DNA from: Elysia crispata
Taxonomy: Eukaryota > Mollusca > Gastropoda > Plakobranchidae
Assembly (NCBI GenBank): GCA_033675545.1
Contig: JAWDGP010001389.1
Location: forward strand, 508,501 to 572,500
Direction: 5' to 3'
Length of the DNA stretch: 64,000 nucleotides
A program made the position numbers and the translations under genes. Under the pieces are notes generated by a model. It searched no databases and was not told the DNA's origin. It saw nothing but the letters and a program-made list of their open reading frames with translations. Of this stretch, positions 12,600 to 24,953 are shown piece by piece; position 1 is the first letter of the stretch; each line of letters starts with the position of its first letter.

Positions 12600-13715
12600 C
12601 TCTGCGATCAATCTTTTGACGGTGTTAAATAGTCCGCTGAGGTCAACGAAATTGGTCGTTATCAGTAGGTCGTCGCCAGACCCCCAGAGCTTCTCGCTGA
12701 CTGGAGCTTCTTGAAGTCTGGCTTCCTCAAAGTGGGGTCAGCTTTGGAGGATGTGGACTGGGGTCTGTTCTGTCGATCCACACTGGCATTGCGCAGATTC
12801 TGCTATTCCCATCTTCAAATGTTTGCTGAGGCCACAGTGGCCTGTCCATAGGCGAAACAGTGTTGTTGACCTTTTCTGTCTAGCATGTGGATGATGTCAT
12901 TCTTGACGGTGTATCCTTCGTTCTCTTCTTGCTATCCGCGTGTGGCCATGTTCTTAAGAAGACTTGTAGCTTCTTCATATGAGATAGATGATGGTGGTTG
13001 GGGTAGCTTACTTCCTTCTTTAGCTAACTGGTCAGCAGTTTCGTTTCTCGTTGATCCTGAATATGATGAGATCCATTGGAGAACTATTTTCCTTTTCTTG
13101 GACAGCTTGTTAAACTGCTTGGACAAGGTTGTTGATGTGTTATCTGTGGGATTTGACTGCAGAGTCAGAAGGGCTGACAGAGAATCAGGAACGTATCATT
13201 GTACAGTGTTGTTGCTGGGCACCTGTCTCAAGGTGTTCAGCTGTCAAAAGCAATGCGTCCAAATCTGCTTTGATATTCGCGCTTTGCACCCCACCAGGCC
13301 TTGCCTTTGAGAAAGCTGCTCTCCGGATGGATGGATGGCTAACATTCCGCTTCCTCCATTACTGTCCTTTCAGTTGATCCATCAGTATAGATATGGATCC
13401 ATGATATTTTTGGGTATTTGTAGTTTAAAGTTTCTAAGGTCAGTGCTTTCAGCATATGAGAGGGCTGGTCAGCCTTGAGAGAATGCCAGGAATTTTTTTT
13501 GCCACTTAACCTCTGAATAGGCATCCAAACCCGAAGACGTAATTGTTCTCTAGGTGGTAGTTGTGAGACTGAGTCTTCTTTCTTTTCTAGCTCTTTGATT
13601 TTGTGGCTAAGCGATTTTCTCTGAAGCCTGCTTTTAATGGGTTGGTTTAGTTTCTGGTGAAGGAGAGCAGTTTCATTAGATATTAGGGAGGTGGGCGCTG
13701 GGCTGCATGTCCTGG
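12600..13715 (-). mobile_element. Degraded LINE 3' end with RNase H domain
   Basis: Reading the minus strand from about 13715, the conceptual product first gives a linker (ETALLHQKLNQ... and RLQRKSLSHKIK). RNase H motif 1 follows as HIYTDGST, with the catalytic Asp in YTDGS, at about 13410-13370; a stop (TAG) follows MEEAEC, where such domains normally continue into a Gly-rich strand. RNase H resumes at 13126-12932 with VLQWISSYSG and NETADQLAKEGSKLPQ, the family's usual C-terminal helix. A Cys/His-rich C-terminus follows (RLWTGHCGL, CQCGSTEQTPVHILQS), where a TGA at 12740-12738 replaces the expected Cys codon. At least two or three disruptions make it a pseudogene. The reverse transcriptase domain is missing, so the copy is 5' truncated. 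The RNase H places it near the I/jockey-like LINEs; the exact clade is not resolved. It is unrelated in sequence to the LINE at 49 kb. Confidence 0.85.
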
Positions 13716-13724
13716 CTTAAACTT

Positions 13725-14640
13725 CATTAGTGCTTTTTAAATATTTTTTGAAAACATGTGTTTTTATTTAGAAAGATACGGTTGGGTAACGAGCGAGCCA
13801 TGTTTCAGAGTGAATCCTCAAATAGAGGCTGGCGGAAGAACGCAGAAAGATTGACAGGGATAAGTTACAGAGTGGAGACAAACATGAAAATTCGACAGAC
13901 GAGACAAAACGACAAGATGCAGAGGAACTCTTCTCAAGGAAAGGCAACGAATCATTAAGTTCCTTTTAAAACGTCTTGCACGGGTACCGCCACTTGACAG
14001 TGATAAGCATCTAAACTTCTTCTGACTTTCCCTACATAGCTCATATAGACAATGTCAGTATTCTTCGCGGAGCCATAACTGGCTTCTCGCCACCTTCGGC
14101 GACACTCTGAAAGATAAGACTGACGGCCTTTGCGTTAGAAACGAGCACTTCTCACAACTAAGAGAGTCGCAGAGGAAAGGGCTAGAAAGAGCGATTCACT
14201 ATGGGTTTAAGAATTTACATCTTCTCTACCATCGTCATGCAACACTTTCGTTGTTTTGGTTTTTTTTTTAAGCTGAGATGATTGCTTCCCTGGTGGACTA
14301 GATGATTGCTTACCTGGTGGACTACATGGCTGCCACCACAGTGAACCAGCGCCCAGAAGTGCCACCAACCTCACCAGTCACTGTCACAGTCTAAGGACTA
14401 TCGCAGGTCCAACTTCTCTTGCCGTTTTGAAGCTTTCTGACAAACTCAGAATAAGAGTCAGCGAATTTCGTTTCATAGGAATCATTTAAAAGTTAGACTA
14501 ATTTCAAACGTCAATTAATTTCTCTTTCATTTAATCCATACAAAGATACAGTCGCACAAAATGAGAAAGAGTTATAGAGGCAGAGAAAGAGATAAGGGGC
14601 AGAGACAGAAAGAGTGAAAGGAGAGCATAGAAAGACGAGA
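13725..14640. other. No gene recognised
   Basis: No coding signal was seen. A short near-duplication (GATGATTGCTTCCCTGGTGG and a close copy) occurs at about 14278-14325. The 5' limit of the LINE fragment lies near 13715-13740 but cannot be fixed. Confidence 0.5.
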
Positions 14641-14688
14641 GACAGATAGAAAAAGAGCCAAAAGACAGGGAGACAAAGGGGGGGGGGA

Positions 14689-14761
<73 letters not shown>

Positions 14762-14968
14762 GGGAACAAGAAGAAAGGCAAAAGACAGAGGGGAGGGGGG
14801 GAAGAGACACACATACAAACAATAGAGCAGAGACAGAGAGAGTGAGAGGAGAGAACATAGAAAGACGAGAGACAGATAGAAAAAGAACAAAAAGGCAAGG
14901 AGAGAAAAGGGGGGGGGGGGGGGGGAAGAGAGAGATAAGGGAACAAGAAGAAAGACAAAAGACAGGGG

Positions 14969-15062
<94 letters not shown>
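14640..15062. repeat. GA/GACA-rich low-complexity block
   Basis: Two GA tracts (about 14693-14758 and 14970-15035) are each preceded by a G homopolymer (near 14680 and 14909-14925) and a similar purine-rich spacer. About 200 bp therefore appears twice as an imperfect direct repeat. The block ends in GACA and CA steps at 15034-15073. Confidence 0.9.
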
Positions 15063-15074
15063 CACACACACATA

Positions 15075-15159
15075 CAAACAGTAGAGCAGAGACAGAGAGA
15101 GACTGGCATGGACAGACAGGCAGACAGACAGTAGAGCAGAGACAGAGAGAGGCTGGCAT

Positions 15160-15191
<32 letters not shown>

Positions 15192-16590
15192 GTAGAGCAG
15201 AGACAGAGAGAGAGACTGGCATGGACAGACAGGCAGACAGACAGTAGAGCAGAGACAGAGAGAGACTGGCATGGACAGACAGGCAGACAGACAGTAGAGC
15301 AGAGACAGAGAGAGGCTGGCATGGACAGACAGACAGACAGTAGAGCAGAGACAGAGAGAGACTGGCATGACAGACAGACAGACAGGCAGACAGACAGTAG
15401 AGCAGAGACAGAGAGAGGCTGGCATGGACAGACAGACAGACAGTAGAGCAGAGACAGAGAGAGGCTGGCATGACAGACAGACAGACAGTAGAGCAGAGAC
15501 AGAGAGAGAGACTGGCATGGACAGACAGACAGACAGTAGAGCAGAGACAGAGAGAGACTGGCATGACAGACAGGCAGACAGACAGTAGAGCAGAGACAGA
15601 GAGAGGCTGGCATGGACAGACAGACAGACAGACAGTAGAGCAGAGACAGAGAGAGACTGGCATGGACAGACAGGCAGACAGACAGTAGAGCAGAGACAGA
15701 GAGAGACTGGCATGGACAGACAGACAGACAGACAGTAGAGCAGAGACAGAGAGAGGCTGGCATGGACAGACAGGCAGACAGACAGTAGAGCAGAGACAGA
15801 GAGAGGCTGGCATGGACAGACAGGCAGACAGACAGTAGAGCAGAGACAGAGAGAGACTGGCATGGACAGACAGACAGACAGACAGTAGAGCAGAGACAGA
15901 GAGAGGCTGGCATGGACAGACAGGCAGACAGACAGTAGAGCAGAGACAGAGAGAGACTGGCATGGACAGACAGGCAGACAGACAGTAGAGCAGAGACAGA
16001 GAGAGACTGGCATGGACAGACAGGCAGACAGACAGTAGAGCAGAGACAGAGAGAGACTGGCATGGACAGACAGACAGACAGACAGTAGAGCAGAGACAGA
16101 GAGAGACTGGCATGGACAGACAGGCAGACAGACAGTAGAGCAGAGACAGAGAGAGACTGGCATGGACAGACAGGCAGACAGACAGTAGAGCAGAGACAGA
16201 GAGAGACTGGCATGACAGACAGACAGACAGACAGTAGAGCAGAGACAGAGAGAGAGAGACTGGCATGGACAGACAGACAGACAGACAGTAGAGCAGAGAC
16301 AGAGAGAGACTGGCATGGACAGACAGGCAGACAGACAGTAGAGCAGAGACAGAGAGAGACTGGCATGACAGACAGGCAGACAGACAGTAGAGCAGAGACA
16401 GAGAGAGACTGGCATGACAGACAGACAGACAGACAGTAGAGCAGAGACAGAGAGAGACTGGCATGACAGACAGACAGACAGACAGTAGAGCAGAGACAGA
16501 GAGAGACTGGCATGACAGACAGACAGACAGACAGTAGAGCAGAGACAGAGAGAGACTGGCATGGACAGACAGACAGACAGTAGATGATAG
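15075..16590. repeat. About 50-bp GACA/GA minisatellite, about 31 units
   Basis: Units contain GTAGAGCAGAGACAGAGAGA, then GACTGGCATG and a variable GACA/GGCA stretch. Most units are 50 bp, and a minority are about 42-54 bp through gain or loss of GACA or GA steps. Two variants intermix: GACTGGCATG versus GGCTGGCATG, and GACAGGCAGA versus GACAGACAGA. The minus strand has no stop in any frame, which yields very long Cys/Leu/Ser frames. Since 50 is not a multiple of 3, the frame rotates from unit to unit, which argues against coding. Confidence 0.95.
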
Positions 16591-16593
16591 ACA

Positions 16594-19500
16594 TCAAGAT
16601 AGAGAGATAGATAGATAGATAAATAGAAAAAGGTCTGTGTGACGGGGATGGCAGGGGGTGAGAGAAGCCCAATCAGTTGGGAGATCCGTGTTGTCCACGT
16701 GGTGAAGCCCTGACTGACAGAAATCACGACAGCGGCGACTTGGTCAGATGCACAAAATTTAGAATTTACTTTCTTCACCCCCCCCCCCCCCTTTTTTTTT
16801 TTTCTCCCAACAGTATTGATAACGAAACATTTGCATTCATTCATCATTATCTTCACACTATCGCAATCGATATGGATCAAAAGGTTTGGGTTTTGGTTGT
16901 TTGTTTTTTTTCGTTTTTGTTTTCTGGGTTGTTCTTTTTCGGGGACAATGATAAACACAGTATCGTCATACTGTTGGTGATAGGAGGTTCTCAGAAAGAT
17001 TATGAAGGACACTCAAATGAAAAAAAAAATTACAGACCTGAAATAAGCTCATACACTAGGTATTTGCTCTTTGAAGCTAACACTGTATGTCCAGATCGTG
17101 TTAAGTGTTCCCTACTTGAAACCATTTCTAACTTTTTCAAAGTGTGCAGAGGAAGCCGTACAAAACAGCTCAAGGTGAATCTCAAACATGTAGGCTAATA
17201 GTGTGGCACAAGTTTCTAGTTTGCGTGAAAAACAAATCTTCCCCAGCTATTGAGTACTTTCGTTTTAATATCTTAGATGATTTCACGCAACAAGTTGACT
17301 CCAAATCAACAACAACTAAATAATTGTCAATTTTTTTTTAATTTGGACAAACGCGTTAAAACTTGTTTCAATATCCTAATGCATGACCATTACATGTTTG
17401 TATTTTATAAAACAACAAAAAATTCAATAAAAAATTAAAAGTATTTTTTTAAATGAATAAAACCAGGAATTCAATACTAAGTCTTGATGATAAAAAGGAG
17501 CAAACCATGCAAGCTGTCGACGATAACTGTTGCTGTATTTCAGAACCGGAATTAGCCCCCGAAGATTTGTGTCCCGCTGTAGATATAATATATTGTTATT
17601 TGCCATGTCACTCGCCTATACTATAGACTTTCCTCTCTGTCGGTTTCTCTCCCTCTACCTCTGCGACTTCCCATCAGTCACGTGCTCGCTCCTCCTCAAA
17701 GCTGCCATCTAAGCTAAGAGTAGAGAATGTCTCCAATGACCAGTCTACTGTGCAATTTTGGTAGCACAAAACTGACACTCATTTGACAGAGTAGAGTAAG
17801 GAAGTCGAGGCCCATCACTAAGCTGTAACGCGCGGTAATTAATCTTTATAAATCTGATGGTATGCTCTCCACTCCAGAGTCGACCTTGAGCGTGACCTTG
17901 TAGCAAGAACAGGCAGATGAGAGTGAGCCAGCACGACAAACAGAACGTCTTAATTTCTTTCGTTGTTTCTTTACAATCAATGTAATTTTTCATATTGCTC
18001 GACGCAATGACCGCTGTTGTTGATTAGTATTCCAATCACGTTGATTGATTTATTTGTTTGCCATGATCTGGTATGACGTACAGTACATGTGTCCTCCGCA
18101 TGACACGAGCCGGTTATCCTTTCTGCGGATCTCGACTGTATTATTCAATGGGCTCCTCCCTGTACGCCTTCGCGTCTCTTTCCCACATAAAAAAAACATC
18201 CATCACATAGTTGCCACCGCGATAGCTCACCTCTTCAGATGGGCATTGTAATCAGACAAATTTTTATCTCCAAAAATAAAAAAGAAGGGAAAAAAGGCAT
18301 TGTTATCGACTAACGAGCCTCGTGACAATCTCGGGCAGGCCAGATAAGACCTGCCCGGTTCATAACGTTTATGGGAGGGAAGAGGGAGTCACTGAGGGCT
18401 AGGTGGAAACTCCGCTTCGTCCCCTCCACATATACACACACACACACTAAACGTCATAAGTATCGATTACTGAAACTCGGATGATCGGCCTTGTCTGTCG
18501 GATATCAAGATTTGAGTCGGCGCCGCACCGGAACTTTCGAGGTAGCATCCGTTATCGGCACAAGATGGGTGCTGACAGCTGACTAGGTGGAGCCCATCAT
18601 AAGTTCGCCTGCTCTGGTTTACAGTTTGAGCGACTACCCAAGAACATGGCTCGGGATATGTTGTTTGTGCTGCATGGTCGCAGCTTGAATCACGTGCTGG
18701 CCTTGTGACTATAGTGAAGAGGGTGATAGAAAATGATTGCAGTTACGCACTTAAGCAGTTATATAAACCTGGCCTAGATTTGCATCTTATTCACGATATT
18801 TATTTTTATCTCATTATCTGTTTCCATATCTATCGTGTGAAAGAAAAGAAAAAAAAAACGATTACGATGTTGGGTCTATATAGAAAGAGAAAATGTGATA
18901 ACATGAATTATTTGATAGAGAAAGTGTGAAACAGAAAGAGAATGACAGAGAGAGTCGAGGATAAACAGCTACAGAGTGGAGAGGGTAGAAAACGGGAATG
19001 AAATGAAGAAAAAAGAGAAAAGGAGAGACCTAAGTTAGAGATAGAGAAAGAAATCTTTATACAATTTCATGTGTATGAGGGAGGGGACCAACAACACGTC
19101 CCAAGCTTAAGACCCCCAAGAATTCAGGTCACACACAGCAACCGTCTTCAGAGAAGAACACTGTTCGGTTACTGAAGCACAGACGGGTTTTCACTCAAAT
19201 CATACTAGACTGTCTGTCAAGCTGAGTAATCTATATTTTTACCAATAAAAAATAAAATAAATAAAAAGCAAGAAAAAGAAATTTAAAGAAAATAAATTTA
19301 AAATCTACAAAGCAGAGAAGGTCAACAGTAAAAAAAAGTATAGTTACGGTTAATAAATAATATTGAACAATCTTTCAGGCCGCAGAAAAGCTGAATATCT
19401 CACTTTGCTATTCGAAATCACGCACTCAGCGAAATGTCACAAACGAAAAGGAAAAAAAATGTAGCTAAAGATAAGCCCAGCCTGTTGAAGCAAGTGCGGA

Positions 19501-19714
19501 GATGTGAGCCTGGCGCCGGCGAGGGGGGTTGACAAGTCTGATAAAAGACAAGTTTTATCTACTGAGGCACGCGGAGAGAGCTCAACCAATACGCTGCTAT
19601 ATCATCAAACGTTCATAAAAATTTTCATTATAAAATTCGGTCATTTAAAATCGTTTAAAAAAGTCTAGAAAAAGATTCGGCCCTGCACCTGTGTCTCGAC
19701 AAACCGACTCCCCC
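16594..19714. other. No gene recognised
   Basis: A C run followed by a T run lies at about 16778-16803. An open frame of about 170 codons at 16677-17198 has low-complexity Phe-rich content and no domain. An inverted repeat CGGGCAGG...CCTGCCCG (18332-18339 and 18350-18357, 10-nt loop) could form a hairpin. A purine-rich stretch occupies about 18900-19070. No gene, RNA gene or mobile element was recognised. Confidence 0.5.
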
Positions 19715-19717
19715 CTG

Positions 19718-21475
19718 TCGGAGTGCGTGTGTCTTGTGCTGTCCTTGTAGGACTCGAAGTGCGTGTGTCTTGTGCTGTCCCTGTCGGACTCGGAGTGCGT
19801 GTGTCTTGTGCTGTTCTTGTAGGACTCGAAGTGCGTGTGTCTTGTGCTGTCCCTGTCGGACTCGGAGTGCGTGTGTCTTGTGCTGTCCCTGTCGGACTCG
19901 GAGTGCGTGTGTCTTGTGCTGTCCCTGTCGGACTCGGAGTGCGTGTGTCTTGTGCTGTCCCTGTCGGACTCGGAGTGCGTGTGTCTTGTGCTGTGCCTGT
20001 CGGACTCGGAGTGCGTGTGTCTTGTGCTGTCCCTGTCGGACTCGGAGTGCGTGTGTCTTGTGCTGTCCCTGTCGGACTCGGAGTGCGTGTGTCTTGTGCT
20101 GTCCCTGTCGGACTCGGAGTGCGTGTGTCTTGTGCTGTCCCTGTCGGACTCGGAGTGCGTGTGTCTTGTGCTGTCCCTGTCGGACTCGGAGTGCGTGTGT
20201 CTTGTGCTGTCCCTGTCGGACTCGGAGTGCGTGTGTCTTGTGCTGTCCTTGTCGGACTCGGAGTGCGTGTGTCTTGTGCTGTCCCTGTCGGACTCGGAGT
20301 GCGTGTGTCTTGTGCTGTCCCTGTCGGACTCGGAGTGCGTGTGTCTTGTGCTGTCCCTGTCGGACTCGGAGTGCGTGTGTCTTGTGCTGTCCCTGTCGGA
20401 CTCGGAGGAGTGCGTGTGTCTTGTGCTGTCCTTGTCGGACTCGGAGTGCGTGTGTCTTGTGCTGTCCCTGTCGGACTCGGAGTGCGTGTGTCTTGTGCTG
20501 TCCCTGTCGGACTCGGAGTGCGTGTGTCTTGTGCTGTCCCTGTCGGACTCGGAGTGCGTGTGTCTTGTGCTGTCCCTGTCGGACTCGGAGTGCGTGTGTC
20601 TTGTGCTGTCCTTGTCGGACTCGGAGTGCGTGTGTCTTGTGCTGTCCCTGTCGGACTCGGAGTGCGTGTGTCTTGTGCTGTCCTTGTTGGACTCGGAGTG
20701 CGTGTGTCTTGTGCTGTCCCTGTCGGACTCGGAGTGCGTGTGTCTTGTGCTGTCCCTGTCGGACTCGGAGTGCGTGTGTCTTGTGCTGTCCCTGTCGGAC
20801 TCGGAGTGCGTGTGTCTTGTGCTGTCCTTGTCGGACTCGGAGTGCGTGTGTCTTGTGCTGTCCCTGTCGGACTCGGAGTGCGTGTATCTTGTGCTGTCCC
20901 TGTCGGACTCGGAGTGCGTGTGTCTTGTGCTGTCCTTGTCGGACTCGGAGTGCGTGTGTCTTGTGCTGTCCTTGTCGGACTCGGAGTGCGTGTGTCTTGT
21001 GCTGTCCTTGTCGGACTCGGAGTGCGTGTGTCTTGTGCTGTCCTTGTCGGACTCGGAGTGCGTGTGTCTTGTGCTGTCCTTGTCGGACTCGGAGTGCGTG
21101 TGTCTTGTGCTGTCCCTGTCGGACTCGGAGTGCGTGTGTCTTGTGCTGTCCCTGTCGGACTCGGAGTGCGTGTGTCTTGTGCTGTCCCTGTCGGACTCGG
21201 AGTGCGTGTGTCTTGTGCTGTCCCTGTCGGACTCGGAGTGCGTGTGTCTTGTGCTGTCCCTGTCGGACTCGGAGTGCGTGTGTCTTGTGCTGTCCCTGTC
21301 GGACTCGGAGGAGTGCGTGTGTCTTGTGCTGTCCTTGTCGGACTCGGAGTGCGTGTGTCTTGTGCTGTCCCTGTCGGACTCGGAGTGCGTGTGTCTTGTG
21401 CTGTCCCTGTCGGACTCGGAGTGCGTGTGTCTTGTGCTGTCCCTGTCGGACTCGGAGTGCGTGTGTCTTGTGCTG
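19718..21475. repeat. 36-bp minisatellite, about 48 units
   Basis: The unit contains GTGCGTGTGTCTTGTGCTGT and ends CGGACTCGGA. Almost all units are exactly 36 bp. The commonest variant is CCCTG versus CCTTG. Units 1 and 3 carry TAGGACTCGAA, and two units carry an extra GAG (20408-20410 and 21311-21313), making them 39 bp. Because 36 is a multiple of 3 and the unit has no stop in any frame, all six frames stay open. On the minus strand one frame runs 648 codons from an ATG at 21591 to a stop at 19645, with the 12-residue unit STRHTHSESDRD and short unique ends. The CCCTG/CCTTG variant reads as Arg/Lys there. Coding is possible but not supported by splice sites, promoter or codon asymmetry. Confidence 0.97.
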
Positions 21476-21479
21476 GTAG

Positions 21480-22575
21480 CGTTGCTCACTGCTCCAGGAC
21501 TAACGCACTCCATCTTTTCCTGAGCTGCCCAAACTTGACCACCAAGTCTCAGCATTGCTTTGCCGCTTCTCCGACTCCCATCTTTGTCCAATACCAGGGC
21601 GTCCTTAGCAAATGATCTCCGAAATGTCTTCCATGTAACAAACCAATATCATTGTTCGCCGTGAAGAAGCTTTGAGCTGTGGGGAGAGCTAGGACATAAC
21701 TCCAAGTCCTGCCCACCATTGTCCTCGACTGTTGCATACAAGTCAGTGGTCAGATATTTATTGAAAGAAACAGTCGTGGCCTCTTATAATGCTGTGTAAC
21801 AATGTCCTTGTTCATTATTTTTTGTTTGTTTGATGAAGCTAGTCCACGATGCGGTCGTTCCATACGTGAGGGAAAGCGGAACTGAAAAAGTTAGGCCCTA
21901 AACCCATCTTATGACGTTAAAGAATTCGACCCCTCGTTGAATTTCCGTAAAGATACCAGGGTGGACGCAATAACCCCCTGCCAGCAGCGCTCAGTCATTC
22001 TTTATAAACTGTTACTATGACTCATATTATAGAGATACTGAAATAACATACATACGCTTTATATTAGATGTTTTTTATTCCTTTTTTTATGGCCATCTAT
22101 GAAGTTTTTGCTATCATTTTAAGGCGCGTTAGAGATAATGGTATGAAGGATTTATCTTTTATCTCTGTCACTTCAATGGATGGATAGCCTTGATGGGGAC
22201 GCCATTGTGAAAGATACAAAGAAATGGGAAGGGGAAGGAGGGGGGCGACCTTGCAATTTTTTCTTTCTTTTTTTCTTTTTTTTTTTTTTTTGCTTAAGAA
22301 TGCAAGCACGAAACTATGTGTCACAAGTTTGCGTTGAAGCACGCGTGTATTCTAAAGATTTAATAAAACTAGATAGCATGATCTGGGCACATTAATCTAA
22401 AAGGTCGGACTGCTCCCGGCCTCCTCGCCAGTTTTCCGAACGTGCCCTCCAGTGGTAGATGTTTCATAATCCGGGATGATGTCACCTGTGCCTGTGTGAG
22501 GGAACCCCGGTGAAGTCAGCCCACTCCTTCCAGACACCACGAAGGCGTGACTTGACGAGGCGGGCGGTGGCCCCA
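21480..22575. other. No gene recognised
   Basis: This is single-copy DNA with a T run at 22270-22291. No domain or exon was recognised. Confidence 0.5.
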
Positions 22576-22580
22576 TGGCG

Positions 22581-22720
22581 GCAGTCAGTGGCAGTCAGTG
22601 GGAGTCAGTGGGAGTCAGTGGCAGCCAGTGGGAGTCAGTGGCAGCCAGTGGCAGTCAGTGGCAGTCAGTGGCAGTCAGTGGCAGCCAGTGGGAGTCAGTG
22701 GCAGTCAGTGGCAGTTAGTG
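22581..22720. repeat. 10-bp minisatellite, 14 units
   Basis: Fourteen exact 10-bp steps of GCAGTCAGTG occur with GGAGTCAGTG, GCAGCCAGTG and GCAGTTAGTG variants. A frame over it reads Ser-Gly-Ser-Gln-Trp repeats as an artefact. Confidence 0.95.
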
Positions 22721-23071
22721 GAAGGACATGATGCACTAGCTCTACTCCATACCATCACCTCCACGCTGATTCGCAGCTCTTGGGGTCCTGGGATATCCTG
22801 ACAATTTGTTAAACATTCCCTCAAAGCATTTGATTAAACTATTTTTTTGTTTAAATACTGCGCTTATCGACATAGAAATAAAAGGATATAGTTATTGCTG
22901 TCAATGATTCCGCGCCAAAGAAGATAACTGCGGCCTACTTTTCTCTTTCTCTGCATTACTCGATTAGCAAAATCTTATAATTATACGTTGAACTGCAACC
23001 TTGCAAGAAGATTGTCGTTAGTTACCGAGTGGTGTGACACATTTATTTCCCTTCAATCCATCCTTAGATCA

Positions 23072-23767
23072 GAGGAATGGTTTTAGCTGCTTCACATCTT
23101 CAACTTAAGCTAAGTCTGCCCATCCGATAGTTCGAGGAATGGTTTTAGCTGCTTCACATCTTCAACTTAAGCTAAGTCTGCCCATCCGATAGTTCGAGGA
23201 ATGGTTTTAACTGCTTCACATCTTCAACTTAAGCTAAGTCTGCCCATCCGATAGTTCGAGGAATGGTTTTAGCTGCTTCACATCTTCAACTTAAGCTAAG
23301 TCTGCCCATCCGATAGTTCGAGGAATGGTTTTAGCTGCTCCACATCTTCAACTTAAGCTAAGTCTGCCCATCCGATAGTTCGAGGAATGGTTTTAACTGC
23401 TTCACATCTTCAACTTAAGCTAAGTCTGCCCATCCGATAGTTCGAGGAATGGTTTTAGCTGCTTCACATCTTCAACTTAAGCTAAGTCTGCCCATCCGAT
23501 AGTTCGAGGAATGGTTTTAACTGCTTCACATCTTCAACTTAAGCTAAGTCTGCCCATCCGATAGTTCGAGGAATGGTTTTAGCTGCTCCACATCTTCAAC
23601 TTAAGCTAAGTCTGCCCATCCGATAGTTCGAGGAATGGTTTTAGCTGCTCCACATCTTCAACTTAAGCTAAGTCTGCCCATCCGATAGTTCGAGGAATGG
23701 TTTTAGCTGCTCCACATCTTCAACTTAAGCTAAGTCTGCCCATCTGATAGTTCGAGGAATGGTTTTA
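23072..23767. repeat. 62-bp minisatellite, 11 units plus a partial
   Basis: The unit begins GAGGAATGGTTTTAGCTGCT and contains CTTCAACTTAAGCTAAG. Copies are 62 bp without indels and differ only at a few sites: AGCTG/AACTG, GCTTC/GCTCC and one CCGAT/CTGAT. The mixed order of these variants implies block duplication within the array. The last partial copy stops inside the conserved GGAATGGTTTTA. Confidence 0.97.
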
Positions 23768-23984
23768 TGGGTTACAGGCTTGAATCAATGAGCAAAATAA
23801 GATTTTTCAATGTTTCGGGCCGACCAGGTAAAGAAAGGGGAATCAATAGGTGAGGGTACTATAGGGTGTTAGATAGTCATATTTTTTTTAAATGTTAATG
23901 CATTCCTGCTGCTCCTTTTCAGACTCCATCAACTCTTCCTATTTCTTTCTCGCTCTTTTTACTCTTTCTCCCTCCCAATCCTCC

Positions 23985-23995
23985 TTCTCTTTCTC

Positions 23996-24056
<61 letters not shown>

Positions 24057-24079
24057 ATAATATGATAAAATGTTATATG

Positions 24080-24114
<35 letters not shown>
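23985..24114. repeat. (CT)n, (TA)n, (GT)n microsatellite cluster
   Basis: A CT tract at 23995-24052 is followed by a TATG-rich spacer, a TA run at about 24079-24100 and a GT run at 24101-24114. Confidence 0.93.
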
Positions 24115-24722
24115 ATAACATATATAATAATTATATACATTGCCTATAATGATGGTGGCAGGGGTAAGACAAATAGTGTGGATTAAGTGCTGACAGCTGA
24201 GGTGCAGATAAGGGTACATCGAACATCTTCAAAAGACGAACCTCCCACGCGTGCTAAATCCCTGACCAGCCTGGAGCCCATCGCTCCAGCCCAGGGAGCT
24301 TAGGGAACACAAAAGAAATCAGTCTACTACTGCAACGGTCGTCCACGGGGAGAGCAATAAACCCGCGCGCGATCTGTGGCGATCAGCTAACCTCCCTTGG
24401 GGAGCTGATGAGCTGGTGCAGTCAGCGGACATAATGGCGCTATTAAAAGACAATAATTATACTCGCCCCTAAAGTATCCGAGACCAAAGCAAAAATCAAG
24501 CGGTTGGATTATCACGCCACACACAAAGAATGTAGAAAAAAAAAAAGTTTACCCGACTGAGGACTAACTTGGCCGCTAAAGACGGATTAAAATATCACTA
24601 GGTGTCTAAAGCAAATAGCTAAGTTTTATCTGTTACCTCTCATCTAGCAAAGACCAAGCGGTTCTGGTTTGAATAATATTACTGCCCGAACACATTGGGA
24701 AGATGTGACAGTTGGTTTTAAA
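24115..24722. other. No gene recognised; one hairpin
   Basis: An inverted repeat CTGGAGC...GCTCCAG (24271-24277 and 24283-24289, loop CCATC), with CCCTG/CAGGG outside it, could form a stable hairpin. Nothing else was recognised. Confidence 0.45.
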
Positions 24723-24723
24723 G

Positions 24724-24808
<85 letters not shown>
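24723..24808. repeat. (ATT)n microsatellite
   Basis: About 85 bp of ATT repeats. Confidence 0.95.
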
Positions 24809-24810
<2 letters not shown>

Positions 24811-24953
24811 ATTATTGTTCTTGTCGTTGTTTTTATTATTGTTATTGCTATCTTTTATGCCGCCGATCTCATTGTTTCTGTTCGGTTTTTTTTATTACAG
24901 TTGCTGATAATATTATTGGGTTTCATTCCCAGAACGTGTTAACAGTCAAGTGC

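Noticed and set aside
14511-17012. Minus-strand frames of up to 833 codons rich in Ser, Leu, Cys
   Set aside because: They cover GA/GACA repeats and a 50-bp array with no stop in any minus frame. The period is not a multiple of 3, and composition is pure low complexity.
16677-17198. 173-codon plus-strand frame
   Set aside because: Phe-rich, spans C and T homopolymers, no domain or splice signal.
19723-21615. Plus-strand frames of 560-630 codons over the 36-bp array
   Set aside because: All frames are open by unit composition; no independent coding evidence.
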